Shown in pieces: positions 1 through 10,714 of a stretch of DNA of 64,000 bases. The notes below the pieces were generated by a model, which did no database searches, was not told where the DNA came from, and saw only the letters and a program-made list of their open reading frames with translations. Source of the stretch: Maratus speciosus (Eukaryota; Arthropoda; Arachnida; Araneae; Salticidae); the NCBI GenBank assembly GCA_963932465.1, contig OZ010788.1, positions 667,018,484-667,082,483 on the forward strand, given 5' to 3'. How positions within the stretch are numbered: the stretch's first letter is position 1; every line of letters begins with the position of its first letter. A program made the translations under genes and the position numbers.

Positions 1-599
1 TTAGGCCGGATAGTCAGGAGTTTACTTTATTAAAGCTATCGCAAAGAAAACTCTATTATCCCGAGAAAGTTTGAATAGTTATTTTTTCGTTTTACAGTAA
101 AAGATATTTCGTGAATAAAATAAAAAAAGCTTAATATTAAAATATTTCGGGTGTGAATTCTAAATTTTGAATAAAAATCCCGCCAAATCTGGCAACATTG
201 TTTGAGCCTTACATGAGTATTAAAATTAAACAGTAGAATGAATAAAATATATTAATGCTAAAAAATAAATAAATAAAGCAAAGGACAATACGGCTTTATC
301 GAATACTAATTCAAAGGTAAGAAGAAAATTACTCACTGGCCATTTGTAAAACTTCTTCTCTGTGAAATATCCTAATCTGAAGTTACTCTATCGCAGGCCT
401 CTTCAATTTTTCAGTAAGTGCGTATGGAGTTGAAATATGAAAAGTATAATTATTTACACGACTTAAAAAAATGCTGTAATATTATATCTCTATAGCAAAG
501 AAACGATGTATGCACGCACGTCTAACAATTATATCTATAACAATTAATTAGGGGTCCATGTAATATTTAAATGCAGTGAAAACATAAAACCAAACCTGC
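1..599. other. AT-rich DNA without recognisable feature
   Basis: I see no coding frame or repeat structure here. One short stretch near 195-213 (tctggcaacattg) resembles the CAGTGTTGCCAG terminus of the hAT-type miniature elements found elsewhere in the window, but no partner terminus is visible. Confidence 0.5.
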
Positions 600-846
600 A
601 AAGTTACAATCCAATAAGGATCATGTAAAACCCAGGCTGTTTTCTTGACCAATTGGCATTGAGGAGCTACACAGCATATGTCAGCCTAACGCGAAACCCT
701 TAGATTTTAGATCCCAAGCAAACATTTTAGCAATACCGAAGGGATAAAAGGTCGAGTCAACATTGACCAGTCCACAGACCGGATTCAAACTACGGACCTG
801 TAGCATGACAGCGCGACGCGCTGATCACTACACTGCTGGGCTTTCA
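600..846 (-). repeat. tRNA-derived SINE, minus strand
   Basis: Read on the minus strand, the sequence starts near 845 with a tRNA-like head. An A-box-like segment (tagtgatcagcgcg) is followed about 45 nt later by a B-box-like segment (agtttgaatccgg, consensus GGTTCGANTCC). A unique body of about 170 nt then runs to about 600. It is more GC-rich than its surroundings. The head, the box spacing and the total length near 245 bp are those of a tRNA-derived SINE transcribed by RNA polymerase III. I see no clear A-tail or target duplication, so the 3' limit is approximate. Confidence 0.65.
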
Positions 847-1789
847 GGGGAAACATAAATCATAGTAAGTTTAGAATTAAATTTTCGTGAATGGACCCTG
901 TCTCAAAAAATATTACAGGTAAGGAGGCAAGGACTTTAATTCCTCCTGTTATGAATAAAATATAAACATTAATGATTTTTAACCTTCTCACCTCCGCAAA
1001 CTGATATATCCGTTCATTAAGCTGTAAGTTTCACTGAACCAGAAGCATTATTTAACTTAATATAATTCTACAGTTGTAATCCAGTTTTATAAAATTAAGT
1101 TCTGATTAATGCACTCAAGGCTTACATGCCTATACGTAAAAAAAAAAAAAAATTATATCATATTGGAAAAAGCATCTTTTTTTAGCATTTAAAACATATT
1201 TCAGAGAAAACAACATTACAATTTTGCTCTTTTGTTCGGCGATTAGCTGGTTAAAGTCCCTAAAACAATATAAAAAAGATTTTTTAAAATCTAGAAAAAT
1301 AGATTTTGTTAAAAATCTCTTAATTGAAATATTCCAGATGGCCTTGATGTAATTTATTGGAAATCTATTACGCATGAATAACCTAAACATATCAGATAAC
1401 TATGGCCAATTGAATATCGAAAGCATTAATGTATAAATCTGACTCCCGATACATTACAATGTCCAACGGCACTGTGAATTACAGCACTTTTAATATTTAT
1501 CTTATTTCAAAACCGCAATTTCTAGTAAGTTGAACTCTTTATAGTAGGAAACTACTAGTAGCCAACGATCGTATGCATTATTATTTTTTTTAAATCCATA
1601 GCATTTAAGGTCTCAATTTTAGCGAGTTCAGTGAAATATCAGCTTCGTTTCGTATCACCCATAAAATAAAAAGCAACAATCCCATCAAACAGGCATTGTA
1701 ATAATATGGAGTAAAATTGTCTAAAGCAAAACCTATTTTTTAAAACCATAATCACATAAATTTATTATAAATAACCGTGGATAACACAC
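847..1789. other. AT-rich DNA without recognisable feature
   Basis: Contains an A-tract near 1139-1152 and an 86-codon open frame on the minus strand that is low-complexity (Phe/Lys/Ile-rich) and not credible as a gene. No paired repeats were recognised. Confidence 0.5.
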
Positions 1790-2221
1790 TTCGTGATTAT
1801 GTGCTTACATTTTCGCCATTTCAGGTGCATACGTAACTAGGAGAGAACGTTACTTCCCAATAACAGCAGTAGCTTTCTACTGATTTTGGGGGGTTATTAC
1901 ACCTCATTATAAAAGATTAAATAAATGGCTTGTCAGATGAGGTGTAATAACTGCTGAATCAGTTCAAAGCAATGAATGAAGTGCGCATGAGGCATTTTTC
2001 AGGAAAACAGAAGGTAGTAATTTATACCTATAAATAGTTTTTTTTCAATATATTTCGAAAGAAAATTAAGGCAGGACTTCCAGAGACGACTACTTTTTTC
2101 TATTGTTCTGTCTACGACTATTTCGAAAAATAATCTTTGCAGTAGATTTCTACTAATCATCAAAGTAAATTATTATTGTTTGGAAATTACGAGCAGAAAA
2201 AAAAACTTGTCAGTGGCATTA

Positions 2222-2940
2222 TTAAGGGGACCGGGAAAGCTCTATATCAGACATGTTAAAATACACCAACTTTATGTACCGTTTTCTCAGAAATGGTGAA
2301 AGATAGAGGTCTAGATGTTTTAGAGTAATTTGAATAATATGCTTTACGTACTTTAACTGACTATTTTCTAAGTGAAACTTAAAATTAATTATTAATTAGT
2401 TAATGAAAAGTATTTTTAAATTAGCATTTTTCGTAAGATTTCACTGCCTAAAATAAATAATTCTCAACAAATCATTAAAACCCTGTGTTAAACTATACAA
2501 TATAACATAAGTACTTAGAAAAATCAGAGTTCTTAAGTCTAATAGATATTGGAAAAAAGGAACACAAACCTGAAAAATTGAAGAAAAAGTCAAAGCTGTG
2601 AAGCAGTGTTGCCAGTGGACTACTTTGTTTAAATTCTGATTTCTTGATGGCACCACTTTTTTGAAATAGTAAAATTCGCCTTATTTAATAACATATTAAT
2701 TAAAGCGAAAACAATGGGAATTTTACCACTTAAAAGTGGTACCAATCAAGAAATCTAAATTTTACAAAAGTAGCCCCCTGCTGTGAAGTGCTCTTAGAAA
2801 GAATGAAAAAATCCAACACTGTTTAAAAATATAGAAACATGCGTAATACATCGTTGAAAAGATAAAATTTTAAACTATTTAATGATATAAAAAAGTAAAA
2901 ATTGATTTTTTGGTAGAATTTCGCTTACCCGGTCACTTAA
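2222..2940. mobile_element. TTAA-flanked DNA element, copy 1
   Basis: A 711-bp body lies between TTAA at 2222-2225 and TTAA at 2937-2940. Its ends are inverted repeats: ggggaccgggaaagc on the left and, reverse-complemented, gtgaccgggtaagc on the right. A second copy starts at 22771. There is no transposase frame, so it is non-autonomous. TTAA duplication is the hallmark of piggyBac-type (also Kolobok-type) transposition, so a piggyBac-like source is plausible but not shown. It carries an older hAT-type insertion that is shared with the second copy. Confidence 0.7.
2604..2780. mobile_element. hAT-type miniature element (CAGTGTTGCC family)
   Basis: A 177-bp element flanked by a perfect 8-bp duplication, ctgtgaag, at 2596-2603 and 2781-2788. 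The left end is cagtgttgccagtgg; the right end is a shortened inverted copy (gtagccccctg). The interior is an imperfect palindrome with gcaccactttttt near the left and aaaagtggtacc near the right. An 8-bp duplication and CAG-type ends are standard for hAT transposition. It predates duplication of its host element, because the copy at 23169-23373 sits at the same site. Confidence 0.8.
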
Positions 2941-3762
2941 AGTTATAAAGAGAAAACTCTATTTTACCTCAGATTGATCATTTAAAAATCACACTATGGA
3001 CAAATTCTATAGTTAATTTCTTTTAACATAAATTGAATTTGAATTGGTTTGATCAAATTCCTAATACAATTATTATTACTCTTACTATATTCCAATTCCT
3101 AAAATTCCAGTGACTCAAGAATTTCAAACAAAAGTTACATCAATAACTTTTTTTTACAAAACTAGGGGGCTCGGCCCCCTACGACCTACGCTCGCCAACC
3201 CCCGTCCAGACACCGCATACTCTAAATGCACGTTAATGTGATCGGCTTTAGAAAGATTTCGAAAGATTGAATTATAATTTAAAAAACAGTGGCGATCTCC
3301 CTATAAACGGATTTCTATTCATTTCTCTTTGATTGGGGAAATTTTAACGCCAAATCCGCTGCGGTACTACTTGATTATCCAGTCGACTAATTTCGTCAAA
3401 TTATATAAATCTCCAAACCACTCGCCAAATTATACAAATTGACATAATTTTTATTTTAAATAACGAAAGAACAAATAAATTAGTACAACATTAATAAAAA
3501 TACAAATAAAACGTCAAAATAAAAATAACTTGATGACGTAGACATGTGTAACAACATTTCAAAATAAGCTAATATAAAAGGAATTAAGTAAACAGAATCT
3601 TTGTCTCCCGGTATTTTTTTACAAAGCGAAAAGAAAGTTCTTTTAAATGAGGCATTTTAAATTAATCGTTTTTAATCTGACGTAATTTTGACCAAACTAT
3701 TCTTTCTCTTTTTAATATTCACGTCAAAATACTTGTGTTAGAAATAAAATATTATTTGCGTT

Positions 3763-4370
3763 TTCCTAAGAACAAGTAATATAAAAATTTTGTTTTTAAA
3801 GTCAATTCCTACTTAGGCAATCAAAGAAAAATTTAATATAATCAAGCTAATATTAGTTTTTGTTGCATTAAAATATCTCAATTTGTTGATTTTCTATAAG
3901 CAAGTAGGTTTACAATGGAACTCTATGGTAATTTGGCGAAATATTACAGATATCACCAAGTTGGCGTCACTTTTGGCGACTCATTTTGGCCGCCAAATTT
4001 GGCGATATATCGCCAAGTTGGCGACATTTTTGGCGGTATTTGGCGACAGAACAGGGTCCCCCTATGGTAACCCCTTATTGAAAATACTTTCATTGAACTT
4101 CAATAACCAATGGCCGCCATTTTGTTTCCCATGCAAAACTAAAATTAATTAATTAAAATTTAATTAATTAATTAATATTTGAAAAAACTGTATTAACATC
4201 AATTGTCATCCAGTACAAGTTTAAAAAAATTTATTACAACTTGATAGCATGAATAATGAGTATTTTATTAACGATTGAAAATTTGAACAAGATAAATATA
4301 TAAATATATAAATATATAAATAAATATAGGGAGAGTGTGAGCTAATAGTAGGAATTGAATGAATGAAAAA
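3763..4370. other. Insertion inside the minus-strand Helitron
   Basis: Aligning the two Helitron copies by eye shows that this block is absent from 6930-8286. It contains the dispersed TTGGCG-rich repeat at 3850-4082 and an A/T-rich remainder with a short (aaatatat)n run near 4290-4325. No clear terminal repeats of the whole block were found. Confidence 0.55.
3850..4082 (+). repeat. Dispersed TTGGCG-rich repeat, copy 1
   Basis: This segment recurs in inverted orientation at 58165-58395, with matching blocks such as ttagtttttgttgcatt, ttgattttct-taagcaagta and a run of TTGGCG/CGCCAA motifs ending in ccctatggtaac. The class is unknown. The 89-codon open frame across it follows the repeat and is not a gene. 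Confidence 0.7.
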
Positions 4371-5541
4371 TAGTTGGAAAGTATCCTCTCAAAATATCAA
4401 ATAAATGTCTACCGCAATTTGTAAATTTAAACAGTTTTGCAATATTATTTTGTGTTCATTTTATGTAATAACTGTAATGTGACGTAAATATGACGTAATT
4501 TCTCCTATTTAAGACTTCTAACGCATGTTAATAAATTTATTATTTTACAAATTCCTTTCTCTCTTAAAATTCACGTGTAATTATAGTTTCTATGACGTAA
4601 TTTTTAATAAGTTCCTGCTTTTTGTACATAATTATTTAATTCTTATTCCAAATGTTTTTTTCTATTTATAATAGTCACGTGTAAATAATTTTTTAATTTA
4701 TTACACGTATAAATATTTTTTTTTTAAAGCAAACATTATTGTTTTCAGTGTTTATAGAGTTGGCAACAGTTTAAATTAATATCACTTTCTAATATCTGTA
4801 AAAAATATCTCTCGAAATGCTGAAAATTTGAATTTAAAATAGATATAAAACCTCGAAAAATGAGTCAAATTAAAAAAATAAATCAATTCTGCACACCGGG
4901 AAATTATAACGTATAAAATGAACTAAAGATTATTAAATTCCGATGTATAGTTTTTGCTACTATAAAACTTTTTTAGTGGAACGATTTTGTCCAACTTTAG
5001 AATTAAATATCTCTTAAAATAATTCTTCGATTTGAAAACTGTCTGCATCAGCGTGTTTATCAAACATTTCTGTATAACACTACCGATTTTCATATTTTTG
5101 TATGCATTATTTTTCTTAATATTGACGAAGAAAGACCTCCGGTCACAAAAAATTCAAAACCGGCGGCGGCGGCGGTGACAGCGGTAGTTACTTTTTTTTA
5201 GAATAGAGAGATTCGCATTCCCCCATTTAAAAAGTACACATAACTGAAGGTACACAAAACAGAATGTAGTTATTTATGCCTATAAATGTAATTTTTTTTT
5301 CAATTCATTCGAAAGAAAATTAAGGCAGGATTGCCAGATACGACTAGTTTTTTCTATTATTTTGCCTACGACTTTTTTGAAAAATAATCTTCGTAATAGA
5401 TTTCTACCAATCTTCAAAGTAAATTATTATTGTTTAAAAATAATGGCGAGAAAAAAATGCTTGTCAGTGGCAGCGCGGTTGAAGGTAAAGAAAAAAAATT
5501 GCTTTTTTCCTCAAACTGATCATTTTAAAATCACACTATGG

Positions 5542-5734
5542 CAGTGGTCTAAAAATCTAGGCGCCAACGGGCAGTCTCTCACCACTAAATTTTATTCGCT
5601 ATTTTTATTCGTCTAATATTTCGTCTAATTTTTTTTTTTTTTTCTGTAAGAATGCTAATAAAATTTAAACGAAGAAAACTAATAAAATTTATTGGGGAAA
5701 GACTTCTCGCTGGCGCTAGATTTTTACACCCCTG
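5542..5734. mobile_element. hAT-type miniature element with empty-site paralogue
   Basis: A 193-bp element flanked by a perfect 8-bp duplication, cactatgg, at 5534-5541 and 5735-5742. The ends are inverted: cagtggtctaaaaatctagg and, reverse-complemented, caggggtgtaaaaatctag, continuing as a shared ggcgcc/agcgcc region. The same target without the element is present at about 2990-3002 in the neighbouring array copy (atcacactatggac). hAT assignment rests on the 8-bp duplication and the CAG ends. Confidence 0.9.
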
Positions 5735-6001
5735 CACTATGGACACATTCCCCAGTTAATTTCTTTTAACATAAATCGAATTTGAATTGATTTATCAGGT
5801 TTTTAATACAATTATTATTATTATTATAGCTATTCCAATTCCAATGACTCAAGAAATTTAAACAAAATTACACCAATAATTTTTTTTTAAAACAAAATTT
5901 CGCATTTCCTTATTTAGTTTATTACATAACTATGAGAAGACGCTACCTTCGAATAGCAGCAGTGGTTTTTTTACGCATTTTGTGATTATTGCACCTTAGT
6001 A

Positions 6002-6422
6002 GGAGAGCTGTTGAACATTTTTGAGTAGGTATTTGAGGCACCCTGAAAATTTGTGCAACACTTCTTTTGTAATGCCTGAATACAAAATCGAATGTCTGAC
6101 TGAAGGATCGTGGCCCCAAAACTGTGCCAGACACGTGTCAAGTGCCAAGTCTGGCACAGTTTTTGTGCCGACTAAAGTGTCTGTAATTTTCAAAATATTT
6201 TTTTCTAAGCGTAAATATTATTCTGCCTCAATCTCAGCGTGCCTCAAATACCTTTTTGGGGTAGTCAAGAAATGGCACTTGACACGTGTCTGGCACAGTT
6301 TTTGGGCCACGATCCTTCAGCCAGACATTCGATTTTGTATTCAGCCATTACAAAAGAAGTGTTGCACAAATTTTCAGGGTGCCTCAAATACCTTCCCTAA
6401 AATGTTTAACAGCTCTTGGACT
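6002..6422. mobile_element. Hairpin element with ~155-bp inverted arms
   Basis: The left arm (about 6010-6160) and right arm (about 6265-6416) are near-perfect inverted copies, including agacacgtgtcaagtgcc and atacaaaatcgaatgtctg. A 9-bp near-duplication flanks it (accttagta at 5993-6001, accttatta at 6423-6431; one mismatch). A 9-bp duplication with long inverted arms would fit a Mutator-like non-autonomous element, but the class is only suggested. The 137-codon frame through it results from the palindrome and is not a gene. Confidence 0.75.
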
Positions 6423-6462
6423 ACCTTATTATAAAAGGTTAAACAAATAGTTTGTAGATGAG

Positions 6463-6525
6463 ATATAATAAATGCTATAGAATGTATAATAAATGCTATA
6501 GAATATATAATAAATGCTATGAGAT
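6463..6525. repeat. Short tandem repeat, ~23-bp unit
   Basis: About three copies of a tataataaatgctatagaat unit, directly right of the hairpin element's target region. Confidence 0.7.
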
Positions 6526-6712
6526 ATAAAAATCCTAAAAAATGCGAGGTATAATAATGTTTTGTCAGAAGTCATTAGTAGAAGTTGTGCGTGAGAGGCA
6601 GAGAAGGCATTTTTCAATAAAGTGGAAAATAATTATTTATGGCTCCAAGTAGAAAGTTCGTTTTGTAATATGTTACGAAAGAAAATTAACCAATTTGATT
6701 ATGGCTTGGAAC

Positions 6713-6896
6713 CAGTGTTGTCAGATTGGGGACTTTTTTATCCCCAGATTGTTGATTTCCACCGCTTTTTTTAAATAGAAATTTTCGCCCTATTTAAAAA
6801 TATATTAAAAATTCTGAAAAAAAGGCGAATTATACTATTTTAAAAAAGTGGTGACGGTTAATCTAAATTAAAAAAGTCTACAATCTGGCAACACTG
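6713..6896. mobile_element. hAT-type miniature element in a satellite monomer
   Basis: A 184-bp element with ends cagtgttgtcagattgggg and, reverse-complemented, cagtgttgccagattg. It splits a monomer of the 70-bp satellite: ...gattatggcttggaac before it and attgggtcatatacgtccctcg after it together make one monomer. The flanking 8-mers (cttggaac, attgggtc) agree at five of eight positions, as expected of a decayed 8-bp duplication. Confidence 0.75.
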
Positions 6897-6929
6897 ATTG
6901 GGTCATATACGTCCCTCGTTTTTTTAATA

Positions 6930-8286
6930 TCTCTCTATTCTAAAACAAAGTAACTTACGCTGTCACCGCCGCCGGTTTTGAATTTTTTGTGACCGGAGGT
7001 GTTTCTTCGTTAATATTAGGAAAAATATTGCATACAAAAATATGAAAATCGGCGGTATTATAGAGAATTGTTTGATAAACACGCTGATGCAGAGAGTTTT
7101 CTTTTCAAATCGAAGAATTGTTTTAAGAGATATTTAATTCTAAAGTTGGACAAAGTCGTTCCATTAAAAAAGTTTTATAGGAGCAAAAACTATGCATTGG
7201 AATTTAATCATTTTTAGATCATTTTATACGTTATAATTTCCCGGTGTGCAGAATGCATTTATTTTTTTTAATTTGACTCATTTTTTGAGTTTTTATTTCT
7301 ATTTTAAATTCAAATTTTCAGCATTTCGAGAGATATTTTTTACTTATTTTAGAAAATTGTACTAATTTAACCTGTTGCCAACTGTATAAATAGCGCAAAC
7401 AATAATGTTTCCTTTAAATTAAAAATTTATTTACACGTGACTATTATGAACAGAAAAAAAACTTTCAAATTAGAATTAAATAATTAATTAAATAATAATT
7501 AAATAATTACGTATTTAAATTACGTAATTTTACGTAATTAAATAATTACGTATAAAAACCAGGAACTTATTGAAAATTACTTCATAAAAACTATATTTAC
7601 ACGTGAATTTCAACAGAGAAAGGATATTGTAAAATAATAAATTCATTAACATGCGTTAGAAGTCCTAAATAGGAGAAATTACGTCACATTTACGTCACAT
7701 TACACTTATTACGTAAAATGAATAAAAAATAATATTGCAAAACAGTTTAAATTTAAAAATTGCGCGAGACATTTATTTGATATTTCGAGATGAACTTTTC
7801 AACTATTTTTGTTGGGGCAGCGCAAATAATATTTCATTTCTAACAAAAGTATTTTTACGTGAATATTAAAAAGAGAAATAAAAGTTTGGTGAAAATTGCG
7901 TGAGATTAAAAATGATACATTTAAAATGTCTTTCATTTATTTATTTATTTATTGAACAGCAAACATACGACTTGTGTGCTTGACATGAGAGCCCGCTTAA
8001 AATGTCTTATTTAAAAGAACTTTCTTTTCGCTTTGTTAAAAAATACCGGGAGACAAAGACTCTGTTTACTTAATTCATTTTATATTAGCTTATTTTGAAA
8101 TGTTTAACTGGTTTTATTTAATCAAAGAGGCAAACAACAGCTGATTTTTCCTTAAAATTCCCCAATCAAAGAGAAATGAATAGAAAACCGTTTATAGGGA
8201 GATCGGCACTGTTTTTTGAATTATAATTCATTCTTTCAAAATCTTTTTGTTGGCGAGCGTAGCTCGTAGGGGACAGAGCCCCCTAG
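6930..8286 (+). mobile_element. Non-autonomous Helitron, plus strand
   Basis: Starts TCTCTCTATTC after an A at 6929 and ends with GC-rich stem-loops (CGAGC-gta-GCTCG, then GGGG-acagag-CCCC) followed by CTAG at 8283-8286 and a T. The insertion site is the satellite monomer: flanks ...tttttaata and tgttacaaaag... rejoin to the monomer sequence ctaatatgttac seen uninterrupted several times at 8400-8640. There is no target duplication. It is 1357 bp, lacks coding, and is homologous along its length to 3162-5211 in the opposite orientation. Confidence 0.9.
7933..7996 (-). repeat. Truncated SINE-like retroposon with 12-bp duplication
   Basis: A 64-bp insertion inside the plus-strand Helitron, absent from the other copy. 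It is flanked by perfect duplications ttaaaatgtctt at 7921-7932 and 7997-8008. On the minus strand it ends in an (aata)n tail, so it looks like a 5'-truncated retroposon copied by LINE machinery. The body is too short to name. Confidence 0.7.
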
Positions 8287-8762
8287 TGTTACAAAAGATA
8301 ATTAAACAATTTATTATGGCTTGGGAGATATACGTCCCTAGTTTTTCTAATACGTTACGAAAAAAAATTAACCAATTTGATTGTGGTTTGGGACATATAT
8401 GTCCCTCGTTTTTCTAATATTTTACACGAATGAAAATTAACCAATATGATTATGGCTTGGGACATATATGTCCGTCGTTTTTCTAATATGTTACACGAAA
8501 GAAAATTAACCAATTTGATTATGGTTTGGGACATATTATACGTAGCCTCGTTTTTCTAATATGTTACACGAAAGAAAATCAAACAATTTGATTATGGCTT
8601 AAGACATATACGTCCGTCGTTTTTCTAATATGTTACACGAAAGAAAATTAACCAATTAGATTACGGCTTGGGACATATACGTCCGTCGTTTTTCTAACGT
8701 GTTACCCAACAGAAAATTAACCAATTTGATTACGTCTTAGGAGAGGACATATACGTCCCACA
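8287..8762. repeat. 70-bp satellite, about 6-7 monomers
   Basis: The monomer is about 69-70 bp, built from gttacacgaaagaaaatt, aaccaatttgattatggc, ttgggacatatacgtcc and gtcgtttttctaatat. Copies vary by point changes and small indels. A further monomer, split by a hAT-type element, lies at 6665-6929. The Helitron 6930-8286 sits between these two parts of the array. Confidence 0.9.
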
Positions 8763-9915
8763 CCAAACAAATCACAGCTCTTTTTCTATTGTCCAGATTA
8801 CAATGAAAAAATATTAAAGTAAAAGTTTCACTAAATTTTCTGTTGTGAATAATGCTTTCAATAATTCATGAAAACTTTAATTTAGCATGAAGATACTAAC
8901 GAAGATAAACAGAAATGTATATTAAATTGGGTATATTAAATCTAAAACTAGTCACAAGAAATACACTGTATAATACACAAAAGAGCCGACGCCCTAACCT
9001 ATATTTCTTTCAAACATAACTACTTCATTTAACTTGATAATATGCTACAAAAACAAATATCTATAAGAAAATATTTTCCAACCCCCTGCCCCCATCTTCT
9101 TAATTTACGGTTCCCACTTACACCGATCGAAATATATATATATATATGTACCTGGTAAGAACGATTAAGGGAAAAATAGGCGTGGCTTAATTCAAAATCT
9201 CATAAATAATTGCTGCAAAAAATTCCAGGGAGACGTGAAAACTCACGGTTGTCATACATGAAAAGTGCAATATTCTATTGACGTTGAGATTTTTCTGCGT
9301 ATAAATGTTGCCACTACGATCGAATAAAAAATATAAAGGATAAAAAAAATAAGATATCTAATTACGGTTACATGTCAATGGACAGCCGAAGGAAACAGCT
9401 CTATTAGTTGGATATGATATGGCGGCAATGCACGTGTGGTAAAATTGTAACACGCGAAATGTTCGTTATTAAAATAGGAAAAAAAATGGATTCAGGAAAA
9501 TGAAGTGAACTGGGCGTATGATATATTATTAGATAGAAATATGTATGTTTTTAGTTTTTAGGAATAGTATTGGATATAACATTGCATTGTAAAATGAACA
9601 GGCAAATATTTCTATTTAAAAGTAATTACACAAAACATATACACGTATTTTGAAAACACAATAAAAAATGAACCTGACAGAAAATAAACTACATAAGTCG
9701 TTCTAATATCTTTATGAATACAATATATTTAACAATTTTTCGTAAAGTTAACATAAAAATTGTAGTATAGTATTTTTTTTTTAAGTTTTTGTTTTGTTTT
9801 TATTTCTCTATCTCTTTCGTTTTAACGAACAGTTCAAATTCAGAATAAGAGAGATACCTGAATTTTTCCTTTTCATTTCCCTCACATCTTCTTTTTAGCA
9901 CAAACGTGTTTTCAA
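8763..9915. other. AT-rich DNA without recognisable feature
   Basis: Only a short (AT)n run near 9132-9147 stands out. No paired termini or credible frames were seen. Confidence 0.5.
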
Positions 9916-10122
9916 CACTTTCCGGTCCCACGTCGGGACCACCTAATTTGAATTCCAAACTTACAAGCGGTAGCAAGAATATTTTAATAAAATTTTGCTT
10001 TTACAATGAAAGTTTAAAATAACAAGTTTTGTAATTTCCAAGAAAGCCTTTTGTAAATTCCAGTGTTATTTAATGATTTCATCATTTTACGAACCGAATT
10101 TTTCTGTGCCGGAAAGAGTTAA
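9912..10122. mobile_element. TTAA-type miniature element with subterminal palindrome
   Basis: The left end is (tcaa)cactttccggt; the right end, reverse-complemented, is (ttaa)ctctttccggcac. Near the left end lies the hairpin GGTCCC-acgtc-GGGACC (9924-9940), followed by acctaatttgaatt, the same layout as other members (palindrome, then cctaattttaa). The left TTAA has decayed to TCAA. Confidence 0.65.
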
Positions 10123-10505
10123 ATGAGGGTTCGACTGTTTAACTTTTATCTAGAATCATAAAATCTTCAAATAGCGTGTAATCAGGGTTCAAATAACTAA
10201 TATTTTTGTACCTTATAAATGTGATGCATTTTTTATTGCAATTACAATCGTTAAAATCATTGTTTTAATAACTGTGATCTAATTCTTAGAGTAATCTGTT
10301 TCGAGGATAATCGACAATGAAAATTTAGTAAGTAATCTTAAGATCAAGGAATTTAAGAATACTTTAAGATTCAAAGAAACAAAGTGGTAAAAAAAAGTAA
10401 TATACTTCTTTCAGAATATTCGTTTGCGACATTACTAATATTTAATTTCTGAAAGTAAACAAAACAGTTACTTAGTAGAAATCCATCAATCAAACCATCA
10501 ATCCA

Positions 10506-10714
10506 ATAACCCTTTGAGGAGCGCCGTTTGCAGTCTGCAAACGGTTAATTTTAATGCCTGAAGCACCAGTAATTTTTTTAGTACAATTTTGATTTCATAG
10601 TAAAGGTGAAACAGGCTTTTGATTATTTTAACATAAATGTGTTTGTTAATTGCGGTGTGAATTAATTATTTGAATATTTTTTGAACAGAAATGCCTTGTC
10701 CCTGAAAGGGTTAA
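10506..10714. mobile_element. TTAA-type miniature element with GTTTGCAG palindrome
   Basis: Bounded by ATAA at 10506-10509 and TTAA at 10711-10714, with inverted ends ccctttgaggagc and (reverse complement) ccctttcagggac. The subterminal palindrome GTTTGCAG-t-CTGCAAAC lies at 10526-10542. The interior holds caccagtaattttt and, further right, attgcggtgtgaatt. About 200 bp, with no coding. Confidence 0.8.

Larger units (their letters stand above)
3162..5211 (-). mobile_element. Non-autonomous Helitron, minus strand, with insertion
   Basis: On the minus strand the element begins TCTCTCTATTCT (5' TC) just after an A and ends with a GC-rich hairpin followed by CTAG before a T. No target duplication is present. 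These are Helitron hallmarks: TC start, 3' hairpin plus CTRR, and insertion between A and T. Joining the flanks (…acaaaa then ttcgcattcc…) recreates a sequence seen uninterrupted at about 5890-5912. The copy at 6930-8286 is its inverted partner. A roughly 600-bp insertion (about 3763-4370) makes this copy longer. No Rep/helicase coding is visible. A (CGG)n run lies at 5161-5175. Confidence 0.85.
1790..8762. repeat. Degenerate tandem array interrupted by transposons
   Basis: With the insertions listed separately removed, 1790-3161, 5212-6929 and 8287-8762 are diverged copies of one another. For example, 2006-2220 matches 5258-5470, 2950-3161 matches 5500-5895, and the segment around the cagcagtag motif at 1865 matches 5955 onward with its tail at 6600. 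The array ends in a shorter 70-bp satellite. It is the common target of two Helitrons, several hAT-type elements, a hairpin element and a SINE fragment. Confidence 0.7.

Noticed and set aside
6021..6434. 137-codon frame, the longest in the window.
   Set aside because: It runs through a 421-bp hairpin element whose inverted arms both stay open; no protein signature.
3154..8296. Apparent single fold-back transposon with an 8-bp duplication ttacaaaa at both sides.
   Set aside because: The two arms are separate Helitrons: each has TC and CTAG ends, and each target is intact elsewhere. The shared ttacaaaa is coincidental and is not flush with both ends.
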